NCBI GenBank assembly: GCA_937888805.1
Contig: CALBEY010000110.1
Span: 1 to 64,000 of the forward strand
Direction: 5' to 3'
Origin: an uncultured Burkholderiaceae bacterium
GTDB lineage: Bacteria; Pseudomonadota; Gammaproteobacteria; Burkholderiales; Burkholderiaceae_B
Length of the DNA: 64,000 nt
In this document: positions 44,328 to 51,966 of the stretch, one piece after another
Position numbering within the stretch: position 1 is the stretch's first letter
Layout of the letters: each line of letters begins with the position of its first letter
The notes under the pieces: model-generated
What the model was told of the DNA's origin: nothing
Seen by the model: only the letters and a program-made list of their open reading frames with translations
The model's database searches: none
Translations under genes and position numbers: made by a program

Positions 44328-45424
44328 CGGGGTTGCGACAGCCTTTATCCATCCGCTGGGCAGCGTGGCGATTCAGGTCGCAGCGGGCTGACTACTACGA
44401 TTTTTTGGCGCAGTACCTGATTCAAGTGCGTTCCTACCGGACCTTGCTGGAAATCTTTCAGCAAGACGCGTTGCGTCACGGTTCGGCAAGCGCTAGGGGA
44501 CGGCTGGCAGCTTGGTGGGCATGGCGTTATCCGGCATGTGGGGGAGATTTGGCGCAAACTTGGCAGCAAACGCTTCCTGACGCCGATTTGCGCTGCATTG
44601 GCTTGGCGCAAGGCGCGGGACAATCGGCGCTCACACTAACGCTAGAAGCGCTAGCTGGTCAAATTCGGTTAACGCAGCGCAGCACACGCCAGTTCTGGCA
44701 AACCATCGCCGTGGGATTGTTCGCCTTTGTGGTGGCATTAACCGTGTTGTTTGTTCTGCCGCTGTTTGCAGCCCCTCGATTGGTGCAGGCCTTCTCGGTG
44801 GTGCCAGCGCCACTTTATGGTTTACAGACGCAGCGTTTGATGTTCTGGGTTGATCTGATTGTGAGGCATGGCTGGTTAATGATGCTGTTGTTCTTTGCGG
44901 GTCTGGCCTTATGGGTTTGGTCTTTTGGGCATGTGGTGGGACCGGTACGACAACTGTTGGATCGGCTGGGCCCGTGGCAACTGTATCGGGATATGCAAGC
45001 CATCCGTTTCTTAATGATGACGGCCACGCTGTTGAGAACACTGCAGCAGCGTGGCGTTACCTTACGCCACGTTTTGTTGGTACAACAGGGCTGCGTCAAT
45101 CGTTGGGTGGGTTGGCACTTGCGTCAGATGGTGGTGCAAATCGATCGGGGCATGGACCCGTTAGACGCCTTGCAAACAGGGTTGATCAGTGACCAAGCAC
45201 GATGGTGCCTTTTGGATGTTGTGCGTGTGCGAGGCTTGTCCGACGGCTTATTGACGGCTTGCACCCAAATCAGCGAGCAGATCACCACAACAATGGCTCG
45301 TCGCGCCGTTGTGTGGCGTTGGTTATTGCTGGTCGTGGCCGTTGGCGTTGTATTTGCCGTGGCGGCTTGGCATGTTGAGGTCATTGAAGAAATGCGTCGT
45401 GCCTTGACATTGATGTATGGGTAG
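44324..45424 (+). CDS. pilR: PilR-type inner-membrane platform protein (GspF/TadC superfamily)
   Basis: A 366-residue polytopic protein with the platform layout. There is a cytoplasmic N-domain, a membrane segment near 132-155 (FWQTIAVGLFAFVVALTVLF), another near 185-210 (HGWLMMLLFFAGLALWVWSF), a second cytoplasmic helical domain, and a C-terminal membrane helix near 330-350 (WRWLLLVVAVGVVFAVAAW). It is 366 residues long, as recalled for R64 PilR, and follows the ATPase as expected. ATG 44324 overlaps the pilQ stop; an upstream GTG frame at 44279 is probably not used. A 98-bp gap separates it from the prepilin gene. Confidence 0.82.
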   Translation: MTGLRQPLSIRWAAWRFRSQRADYYDFLAQYLIQVRSYRTLLEIFQQDALRHGSASARGRLAAWWAWRYPACGGDLAQTWQQTLPDADLRCIGLAQGAGQSALTLTLEALAGQIRLTQRSTRQFWQTIAVGLFAFVVALTVLFVLPLFAAPRLVQAFSVVPAPLYGLQTQRLMFWVDLIVRHGWLMMLLFFAGLALWVWSFGHVVGPVRQLLDRLGPWQLYRDMQAIRFLMMTATLLRTLQQRGVTLRHVLLVQQGCVNRWVGWHLRQMVVQIDRGMDPLDALQTGLISDQARWCLLDVVRVRGLSDGLLTACTQISEQITTTMARRAVVWRWLLLVVAVGVVFAVAAWHVEVIEEMRRALTLMYG

Positions 45425-45483
45425 CAAGGTGTGATCAATCCTCAAAATCAGCTCCTCTAATCCAGTCCTTCGAATAAACACTG

Positions 45484-45501
45484 GCTGAGCCATGGCTCAG
45501 C
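45484..45501 (+). other. Perfect palindrome just upstream of the prepilin gene
   Basis: GCTGAGCCATGGCTCAGC is an exact 18-bp palindrome, or a 7-bp RNA stem with a CATG loop. It lies 21 bp before the pilS ATG, in the only true intergenic gap of the operon. It could be a processing or stabilising stem-loop for high pilin expression, or an operator. No T-run follows. Confidence 0.55.
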
Positions 45502-45522
45502 GCAATATGGAGCAGTAAAGAA

Positions 45523-46185
45523 ATGATGAAACCAAGTATTGAGCAATTAACTAACGCGCCCGTATTTTGGAAAATGAGTACGAGGCCTAGGGTAAAACGT
45601 TCGTGTGAGACTGGGTTTTCTTTGGTTGAGGTCTCGATCGTGACTGCTTTGATGGTTATCTTGGCCATTATTGGCGTGCCTGCGCTGCAGGCCTATGTGA
45701 TTGAGAGCAAAGTGCCCAAAGTCGCTGCTGACATGCAACGCTTTGTGTCGAGAATGAAGGTGGCCGCTTTGGGTGGCGGTCTTGCCCCCTACGCTAGCGT
45801 TGATCAGCGTGCCTTGATCAATGGTATGCGCAGCGCCACAGTGGTTACCGTTCAAGGCGAAGGTCAAAAAGCCGATGTGGCCCATGGCCTGGGGGGCCAA
45901 GGTCGAGGCGATAACGGCACTATTACCATACTGCCTGATACGGTGCCTGGGATGTCGGCGGGGTCGGCTTTTCGTTTGATGCTCACCCATGTCAATCATG
46001 CGGCCTGCCCGATGCTTGTCACGGCCATGCAACGCATGGCCAGTGTCATCACGGTGGCTGGGCATGGTGCCAGTGTGCAAGTCAAAAATGATCTTATTAA
46101 TCCAGCACTTTCATACCAACCCGTGTTGGCTGACGCGCAATGCGCGCGTGGTGATAACAACCAATTTGTGTTCGTTTTTCAGTGA
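45523..46185 (+). CDS. pilS: PilS-type prepilin (major type IV pilin candidate)
   Basis: A 220-residue prepilin. A 31-residue leader ends in ET-G, then the mature sequence FSLVEVSIVTALMVILAIIG starts with Phe and has Glu at +5, the classic prepilin peptidase pattern. The hydrophobic helix follows. The C-terminal part has two cysteines (HAACPM and DAQCAR) that would close a D-region disulfide loop. The long leader is more like type IVb than type IVa prepilins. Two ATGs are consecutive at 45523 and 45526; GGAG at 45509-45512 serves as ribosome site. It precedes the PilV-like gene with a GTGA overlap. No prepilin peptidase is encoded in the locus. Confidence 0.85.
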   Translation: MMKPSIEQLTNAPVFWKMSTRPRVKRSCETGFSLVEVSIVTALMVILAIIGVPALQAYVIESKVPKVAADMQRFVSRMKVAALGGGLAPYASVDQRALINGMRSATVVTVQGEGQKADVAHGLGGQGRGDNGTITILPDTVPGMSAGSAFRLMLTHVNHAACPMLVTAMQRMASVITVAGHGASVQVKNDLINPALSYQPVLADAQCARGDNNQFVFVFQ

Positions 46186-47186
46186 CGCGGCGTCTACACA
46201 CACAAGCCGGTCAGGCGCTTTTGGAGTGGGTATTGGTGGCCACATTGATGCTTTTGGCGGTGATCTGGGGTAGTGGGAAATGGGTCGAACGTGCTGAAAA
46301 GGTATCCATTGAGGGCATGGGGCATTGGTTATTGACCTTATCGCAGGCCATGCAAACAGCCCTAGATACTCGGCCTGAGGGTGGGCCCATCCCGGCCTTA
46401 CTGATGCAACAACCGCCTGCCACGCCAGCTCAATGGCAGCAGGCGCTCAAACAATCAGGGTTTCTTTTACAGGCTTTTCCCGAAAGGGCGCCATTGCCAT
46501 TTCAAATACGGGTCGATCGGCTGGTGGTGCCTTGTCAGGCGTCGAATTGCCCGCAAGCGTGGCTGCTCTTGGCCTTGCCGCCCGATCACTGGGACGCTGG
46601 GCGGCGGGCAGCCGCAGCACCCGACTTGATGGTGGCATTGGCCGGTAAAGGTTTGGTCGTTAGTGCGTTGAATCCGAGTCGGTTACAGGGATCGTCGCTT
46701 GCGATCGATGCAAACTGGCCTGAGGGTACGGTCGGTGTGCTGGCATGGCGCAGTGATGTCTTGCCACCATTTGTGCGTCTTGTTGAAACTCGGCCAGTTC
46801 ATCTGACTGGGGGTTTGGAGGTGACTGGGCGAGCCAATGTGTCGGAAGGGCTTTTGCTGGGCGCTCGGGCCAGCGTTTCTGGGCGTTGCGCACCCAACGG
46901 TTTGTTGATGCGTGCGCTTAATGATGAATTATTGATTTGCCGTTCTGGGCAATGGCAGCCCACTCAGGGTAGGCGTGATGTTTGGCAAGCATGCTTGCCA
47001 CGCCCGAAAGAAGATCCCCTTCTGGCGTTTTTTTTGAGGCAGGGGCCGTTGCTTGGACTTTTTGGGGAGCAGCCTGAGAACAGCTGCCGGTGTGCATCGG
47101 GTTACATCCCGAGGCTGGTTGGGCCGAATACCCATTCTGTTGCCGGTATCGCTGTGGTAGAAGGATTTCTCTGTGAGAAAAGCTAG
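46182..47186 (+). CDS. pilV: PilV-like minor pilin
   Basis: A 334-residue protein with a short prepilin leader: QAG then [20 protein letters not shown], i.e. Gly at -1, Gln at +1 and Glu at +5. The rest is long and pilin-unlike until about residue 235. There CAPNGLLMR followed by [11 protein letters not shown] matches the C-x-x-x-G...L-x-C-x-x-G-x-W module of the R64 PilV tip adhesin, in the region just before its variable shufflon C-terminus. Here a further ~70 residues follow, with several cysteines (CLPR, CRCASG, LCEKS) and no visible inverted-repeat shufflon sites. The GTG start overlaps the pilS stop. It ends the operon 40 bp before alaS. Confidence 0.75.
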   Translation: MTRRLHTQAGQALLEWVLVATLMLLAVIWGSGKWVERAEKVSIEGMGHWLLTLSQAMQTALDTRPEGGPIPALLMQQPPATPAQWQQALKQSGFLLQAFPERAPLPFQIRVDRLVVPCQASNCPQAWLLLALPPDHWDAGRRAAAAPDLMVALAGKGLVVSALNPSRLQGSSLAIDANWPEGTVGVLAWRSDVLPPFVRLVETRPVHLTGGLEVTGRANVSEGLLLGARASVSGRCAPNGLLMRALNDELLICRSGQWQPTQGRRDVWQACLPRPKEDPLLAFFLRQGPLLGLFGEQPENSCRCASGYIPRLVGPNTHSVAGIAVVEGFLCEKS

Positions 47187-47190
47187 GCTC

Positions 47191-47196
47191 TATAAT
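47191..47196 (+). promoter_or_regulatory. Candidate -10 element for alaS
   Basis: A perfect TATAAT lies 30 bp before the alaS ATG and just after the pilV stop. No good -35 is visible 16-18 bp upstream, where the sequence is still pilV coding. It suggests alaS has its own promoter at the border of the pilus locus. Confidence 0.35.
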
Positions 47197-47226
47197 CAAA
47201 AAATCCTTTTTACTAGCGACGCTGCC

Positions 47227-49863
47227 ATGAAAGTTTCAGAGATCCGCCAGAAGTTTTTGCAGTTTTTTGAATCGAAGGGGCACACCATCGTGCCTTCATC
47301 GTCTTTGGTCCCTGGTAATGACCCCACATTACTTTTTACCAACTCAGGCATGGTGCAGTTCAAAGATGTCTTTACTGGTCAAGAATCTCGGGCCTACAAG
47401 CGGGCCACGAGTTCACAGCGAAGCGTGCGCGCTGGGGGTAAGCACAACGACCTGGAGAATGTGGGGTACACCGCACGCCACCACACGTTCTTCGAAATGC
47501 TGGGTAACTTCAGTTTCGGGGACTACTTTAAACGCGACGCGATTCATTATGCGTGGGAGCTCTTGACGCAGGTCTATGTGTTGCCTAAGGACAAGCTGTG
47601 GGTGACGGTCTATCACGAAGATGATGAGGCTTATGGCATCTGGCGCGATGATATCGGTGTGCCAGTCGAACGCATTATTCGAATTGGTGATAACAAGGGT
47701 GCACGCTACGCATCGGATAATTTTTGGCAGATGGCCGACACTGGCCCCTGCGGCCCATGCTCAGAGATTTTTTTCGATCATGGCGCTGACGTTTGGGGTG
47801 GGCCGCCAGGCTCTCCCGAAGAGGATGGGGACCGTTACATCGAGATTTGGAACTTGGTGTTCATGCAGTTTGAACGCGACAGCAGTGGCGTCATGCACCC
47901 GCTGCCCAAGCCTTGTGTGGACACCGGTATGGGGCTTGAGCGCATTGCAGCCGTTTTGCAGCACGTTCACTCAAACTACGAGATCGATCTGTTCATGGCC
48001 CTTATTAAAGCGGCTGCACGAGAAACAGGCTGTCAAGATTTGAGCAATAACTCGCTCAAAGTGATTGCTGATCACATTCGTGCTTGTGCATTTTTGGTGG
48101 TTGACGGTGTTATTCCAAGTAATGAGGGGCGTGGTTACGTGCTTCGCCGCATTATTCGTCGAGCCTTGCGACATGGTTATAAGCTCGGTCAATCAAAGCC
48201 TTTTTTTCATCGATTGGTTGACGATTTGGTTATTCAGATGGGCCAAGCTTTTCCGGAGCTTCAAGCCACGGCTGAGCGGGTCACAAAAGTTCTGGAGCAA
48301 GAGGAATGGCGCTTTGGCGAGACCCTAGAAAACGGTATGCGAATTCTTGATTCTGCGCTCAGTGATTTGTCTGAGGGTGATCGTTTGGATGGTCAAACGC
48401 TATTTATGCTCTACGACACTTATGGTTTCCCGGTTGATTTAACTGCCGACATTTGTCGTGAACGCAAGGTTGACGTTGATTTGGCAGGTTTTGAGCTGGC
48501 AATGGGTCGCCAACGCGATCAAGCGCGAGCCGCTGGACGTTTTAAAGCCACTGAGGGTTTGACTTACACAGGCGATGAAACGGTTTTCCGTGGTTACGAT
48601 GAGTTGTGTATTCCAGCGAAAGTCACCGCCTTGTACCGAGAGGGCTCGTCCGTGGACCACATTACGGCAGGCCAACTGGCCATCGTGGTGTTGGATCAAA
48701 CGCCTTTCTACGCTGAGTCGGGTGGTCAGGTGGGCGATGCTGGACTGATTCAAGCCGAGCGCGCCGGCTCGGTGACGGCTTTTCAGGTTAACGACACTCA
48801 GAAGGTCCAGGCTGGGGTTTTTGGGCATCACGGTGAGTTGGTAAGGGGTCAATTGGCTGTTGGTGACACCGTCGAGGCTCGAGTTGACCAAGGGCAACGC
48901 AGCAAAACGATTCGCAATCACTCCGCGACACACCTCATGCACAAAGCCTTGCGTGAAGTGCTTGGCGGGCATGTGCAGCAGCGTGGTTCATTGGTTGATG
49001 CACAAAAGACCCGCTTTGACTTCTCTCACGACGCGCCAATGACGCCAGACCAAATTTCCCAAGTTGAAGAGCTTGTGAACCAAGAAATATTGGCCAATGC
49101 CGCAACCCAAGCGCAAGTAATGGGTTTTGATGACGCGATTAAACATGGCGCCATGGCGTTATTTGGCGAAAAGTACGGCGATGAAGTTCGCGTGCTTGAT
49201 ATCGGTACATCTAAAGAGCTCTGTGGCGGCACACACGTGACCCGCACCGGTGATATTGGCTTGTTCAAAATCATCGCTGAATCGGGTGTGGCCGCTGGGG
49301 TGAGAAGGGTGGAAGCCATCACGGGCGACAATGCCTTGCATTGGGCGCAACAACTAAACGCCACGGCCGCGCAAATTGCGGCCTTGGTGAAATCGACCGT
49401 GGGTGGGGCGGCGCAACGAGTCGTGCAATTACAAGAGCAACTCAAAGACGTTGAGCGCGAGCTCGAGCAGGCGAAATCAAAACTCAATGCAGGCGCTGGC
49501 TCCGCATTGGCCGAGCAAGTGATTCAGACGCCCAACGGCTTGCGTTTACTCGTGAAACAAGTCGATGGCGTCGACCCCAAAGCGCTACGTTCTATGGTCG
49601 ACCAGCTGAAAGACAAGTTGGGCAGTGCAGTGGTCGTGCTTGCCACGGTTGCCGAAGGCAAGGTTAGCCTCATTGCCGGGGTGACGGGCGATTTGACCGC
49701 GACCGTGAAAGCTGGTGATGTCGTTGCCCATTTGGCCACTCTGATTGGCGGCAAAGGGGGCGGGCGCGCTGACATGGCCATGGGCGGTGGCACTGACATT
49801 GCCGCCTTGGCCGGTGCCTTGGCAGGGTTGCCTCAATGGGTTGATGCCAAGGTGATGGCGTGA
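47227..49863 (+). CDS. alaS: Alanine--tRNA ligase
   Basis: AlaRS charges tRNA-Ala and edits Ser/Gly mischarging. The 878-residue protein has the class II core at its N-terminus ([18 protein letters not shown] near 28 and [19 protein letters not shown] near 90), the editing domain with its metal ligands ([11 protein letters not shown] near 567 and [13 protein letters not shown] near 667), and the C-Ala domain ending in [13 protein letters not shown]. The upstream frame from 47173 is not needed; ATG 47227 ([19 protein letters not shown]) is the conserved start. Its stop overlaps the GTG of the TusA-family gene. Confidence 0.97.
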   Translation: MKVSEIRQKFLQFFESKGHTIVPSSSLVPGNDPTLLFTNSGMVQFKDVFTGQESRAYKRATSSQRSVRAGGKHNDLENVGYTARHHTFFEMLGNFSFGDYFKRDAIHYAWELLTQVYVLPKDKLWVTVYHEDDEAYGIWRDDIGVPVERIIRIGDNKGARYASDNFWQMADTGPCGPCSEIFFDHGADVWGGPPGSPEEDGDRYIEIWNLVFMQFERDSSGVMHPLPKPCVDTGMGLERIAAVLQHVHSNYEIDLFMALIKAAARETGCQDLSNNSLKVIADHIRACAFLVVDGVIPSNEGRGYVLRRIIRRALRHGYKLGQSKPFFHRLVDDLVIQMGQAFPELQATAERVTKVLEQEEWRFGETLENGMRILDSALSDLSEGDRLDGQTLFMLYDTYGFPVDLTADICRERKVDVDLAGFELAMGRQRDQARAAGRFKATEGLTYTGDETVFRGYDELCIPAKVTALYREGSSVDHITAGQLAIVVLDQTPFYAESGGQVGDAGLIQAERAGSVTAFQVNDTQKVQAGVFGHHGELVRGQLAVGDTVEARVDQGQRSKTIRNHSATHLMHKALREVLGGHVQQRGSLVDAQKTRFDFSHDAPMTPDQISQVEELVNQEILANAATQAQVMGFDDAIKHGAMALFGEKYGDEVRVLDIGTSKELCGGTHVTRTGDIGLFKIIAESGVAAGVRRVEAITGDNALHWAQQLNATAAQIAALVKSTVGGAAQRVVQLQEQLKDVERELEQAKSKLNAGAGSALAEQVIQTPNGLRLLVKQVDGVDPKALRSMVDQLKDKLGSAVVVLATVAEGKVSLIAGVTGDLTATVKAGDVVAHLATLIGGKGGGRADMAMGGGTDIAALAGALAGLPQWVDAKVMA

Positions 49864-50135
49864 CAGGCCTTGGCCCCCCAGATTCTTTGGGTATCCCTTT
49901 TGAAGGGGCTGTGGCGCTGGTGGTGGATGCTCAAGGCATGGCATGCCCACTCCCAATTCTGAAAGCCAAGAAGGCGCTCTCAACATTGCTACCCGGTGAG
50001 GTGTTGGAGGTGATCACCACTGATCGCAACGCGATTAAGGATTTTCAGGCTTTTTGTCGGCAAACGGGCAATTCACTGTTGTCGCAGCATCAAGCCGAGG
50101 GCTTGGCCCGTCATTTCTTGAAGCGGCGTGATTGA
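49860..50135 (+). CDS. TusA/SirA-family sulfurtransferase
   Basis: A 91-residue protein with the family core: [21 protein letters not shown] near residues 20-40 (the key Cys in the C-P-x-P motif), then [13 protein letters not shown] and a C-terminal [11 protein letters not shown]. TusA-type proteins relay persulfide sulfur for tRNA thiolation, molybdenum cofactor or dissimilatory sulfur metabolism. The N-terminal ~18 residues are an extension beyond the usual ~80. The start is GTG 49860 in a GTGA overlap with alaS, so expression is tied to a tRNA synthetase. The exact sulfur acceptor cannot be told. Confidence 0.88.
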   Translation: MTGLGPPDSLGIPFEGAVALVVDAQGMACPLPILKAKKALSTLLPGEVLEVITTDRNAIKDFQAFCRQTGNSLLSQHQAEGLARHFLKRRD

Positions 50136-50148
50136 TTCATGCTAATAT
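50118..50148 (+). promoter_or_regulatory. Putative promoter for the rpsP-rimM-trmD operon
   Basis: TTGAAG (50118-50123), a 19-bp spacer and TAATAT (50143-50148) preceded by TG at -15/-14 (extended -10). It lies 49 bp before the rpsP ATG and partly inside the end of the TusA-family gene. Confidence 0.35.
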
Positions 50149-50196
50149 TTCAGGCTTGGTTTTGATTCCTTACCCTTTTTTTAAAAGAGATTACCT

Positions 50197-50454
50197 ATGG
50201 TGGTGATTCGCATGGCTCGCGGCGGCTCTAAAAAGCGCCCCTTTTATAGCCTCGTTGCAACAGATTCCCGCGACCGTCGTGATGGTCGTTTTATAGAGCG
50301 TGTGGGTTTTTATAACCCCGTGGCCAACGAAAACGAAGAAAAGCTTCGTATTGCCGTTGACCGCGTTGAGCACTGGAAGAGTGTTGGTGCGCAGCTCTCA
50401 CCTGCCGTGGCTCGTTTGGTCAAAGACTACGCCTCTAAAGTTGCTGCTGCCTGA
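50197..50454 (+). CDS. rpsP: 30S ribosomal protein S16
   Basis: S16 binds 16S rRNA early in 30S assembly. The 85-residue protein begins [19 protein letters not shown], continues with [21 protein letters not shown], and has an Ala-rich C-terminus, all standard for S16. AAAAGAGA precedes the ATG. It heads the classic rpsP-rimM-trmD group, 66 bp before rimM. Confidence 0.97.
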   Translation: MVVIRMARGGSKKRPFYSLVATDSRDRRDGRFIERVGFYNPVANENEEKLRIAVDRVEHWKSVGAQLSPAVARLVKDYASKVAAA

Positions 50455-50520
50455 CCCAAGGTCAGTGCAGTGACTTGTCGCGCCGACCTTTCGTTTTTGT
50501 AAACACCCAACGGGATCGGC

Positions 50521-51126
50521 ATGACTACCCCACCCAAAGACTTGATTGCACTCGGCCGCATCGTTGGTGGCCACGGCGTCAGGGGATGGGTCAAGGTACA
50601 ACCGTTTTCATCCGATTCGGCGGTCTTGGCAATCACCAAACAGTGGTGGATTGGTAAGCCGGCTGGGCCACTTGCTGCTGAGTCGGCTGCTGAGAAACCG
50701 CGAGCAATCGAAATACTCTGGTCTCGACCTCACAGCTCGACGTTTCTTGCCAGCGTTAAAGGGGTAGCGGACCGTACATCCGCCGACCAACTCAAAGGCC
50801 ATACCGTTTTTGTGGCGCGTGAAGCCTTTCCTGAACTGGCGACTGATGAGTACTATTGGGTTGACCTGATTGGCTGCACGGTTACAACTGATGAATCGGG
50901 GCAAGTCCAAACCCTTGGCATTGTTCATGACCTGCTCGACAATCCTGCGCACCCCATCATGTCTGTTAAGCAGCAGTGTCTAGATGGAACAAGCAACGTC
51001 ATGGTGGATCGCCTAGACGATAAAGAACGCCCCATTTTTTCTTTGATTCCTTTTGTGGCGGCACACGTTGATGCGGTCGACTTGACCGCAAAGACCATCT
51101 CAACACATTGGCCCAAGGACTTTTAA
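50521..51126 (+). CDS. rimM: Ribosome maturation factor
   Basis: RimM assists maturation of the 30S head domain and binds S19. The 201 residues hold an N-terminal RimM beta-barrel (LIALGRIVGGHGVRGWVKV near residue 8, RTSADQLKGHTVFVAREAFPE near 90) and a C-terminal PRC barrel (EYYWVDLIGCTV near 117, HPIMSVKQ, then IFSLIPFVAAHVDAVDL). Length is slightly above the ~180 of many homologues, owing to a Lys/Ala/Glu insert near 45-60. It lies between rpsP and trmD on the same strand. Confidence 0.93.
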   Translation: MTTPPKDLIALGRIVGGHGVRGWVKVQPFSSDSAVLAITKQWWIGKPAGPLAAESAAEKPRAIEILWSRPHSSTFLASVKGVADRTSADQLKGHTVFVAREAFPELATDEYYWVDLIGCTVTTDESGQVQTLGIVHDLLDNPAHPIMSVKQQCLDGTSNVMVDRLDDKERPIFSLIPFVAAHVDAVDLTAKTISTHWPKDF

Positions 51127-51181
51127 GTGGCACGGGTTGACGCTCTCAAACTTAGGCTTAACGATTAATTAGGGTTTGGCG

Positions 51182-51934
51182 ATGCGCATCGATGTCCTGA
51201 CCTTGTTTACCAACGGCTTTCAATTCCTGACCGAATCAGGCATCACCGGCCGCGCCCACAAGCTCGGGTTGTGGTCGCTTAAGGCATGGAATCCTCGCGA
51301 CTTTGTGACCGACCCGCACCGAACGGTAGACGACCGTCCCTATGGCGGCGGGCCTGGTATGGTGATGATGGCTGAACCGCTCGCGCTTGCCTTAAAAGCA
51401 GTGCGATTGGATCGTGACGGGTTAGCGCCGGTGATTCTGTTGGCACCTGGCGGCAAACGGTTTGATCAATCAATGGCGGCAAGCTTGGCCCAAAGCGCAG
51501 GGGCCATCTTCGTTTGTGGTCGCTACGAGGGGGTTGATCAACGATTTATTAACCAACACGTCGATGAGCAGTGGTCGCTGGGTGATTTTGTGCTGTCTGG
51601 TGGCGAATTGGCTTTGTTACCCATGCTCGATGCGGCAGTGCGATTGATGCCGGGTGCGATGAATCAGCAATCGTCGCACAATCAAGACTCGTTTCAACCC
51701 AGTTTGAGTGGTTTGCTTGATAGCCCCCATTTCACCCGCCCTGAGGTGCTCGATGGTGTGGCCATTCCAGACGTTTTAAAGTCAGGTCATCACCTTCGCA
51801 TTGCCCAGTGGCGGCGAGAGCAATCGTTGGCACAAACGCTTGCTTATCGCCCAGACTTAATCGCACAAGCCCGCGCAGCGGGTCAGTTAAGCGAAACTGA
51901 TGAGCGATTTCTGTTGAGTCTCAAATCACCATAA
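51182..51934 (+). CDS. trmD: tRNA (guanine(37)-N(1))-methyltransferase
   Basis: TrmD makes m1G37 in tRNAs reading CNN and some other codons, which prevents +1 frameshifting. The 250-residue SPOUT enzyme has MRIDVLTLF at the start, [17 protein letters not shown] near 51 (SAM/tRNA loop), the knot region [14 protein letters not shown] near 110 and [13 protein letters not shown] near 133, and [16 protein letters not shown] at the end. A TTG two codons upstream (51176) is possible, but ATG 51182 matches family starts. rplS, usually next, is missing; valS converges 32 bp away. Confidence 0.95.
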   Translation: MRIDVLTLFTNGFQFLTESGITGRAHKLGLWSLKAWNPRDFVTDPHRTVDDRPYGGGPGMVMMAEPLALALKAVRLDRDGLAPVILLAPGGKRFDQSMAASLAQSAGAIFVCGRYEGVDQRFINQHVDEQWSLGDFVLSGGELALLPMLDAAVRLMPGAMNQQSSHNQDSFQPSLSGLLDSPHFTRPEVLDGVAIPDVLKSGHHLRIAQWRREQSLAQTLAYRPDLIAQARAAGQLSETDERFLLSLKSP

Positions 51935-51966
51935 ACGAGTTTTAATGGCGATTCGAGTTTATCCCT

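Noticed and set aside
45547-46080. 177-codon minus-strand frame over the prepilin gene
   Set aside because: Antisense to pilS, whose leader and cleavage site are clear; His/Arg-rich composition typical of a shadow.
38565-47186. General secretion pathway or type IVa pilus operon
   Set aside because: The secretin is a lipoprotein with a TcpQ-like partner, the order is that of pilL-N-O-P-Q-R-S-V, and a PilV-type tip protein is present. No gspC-D-E-F-G or pilM-N-O-P-Q (type IVa) pattern is seen.
46182-47226. Shufflon at the 3' end of the PilV-like gene
   Set aside because: No repeated inverted sites, no alternative C-terminal reading frames and no recombinase gene before alaS.
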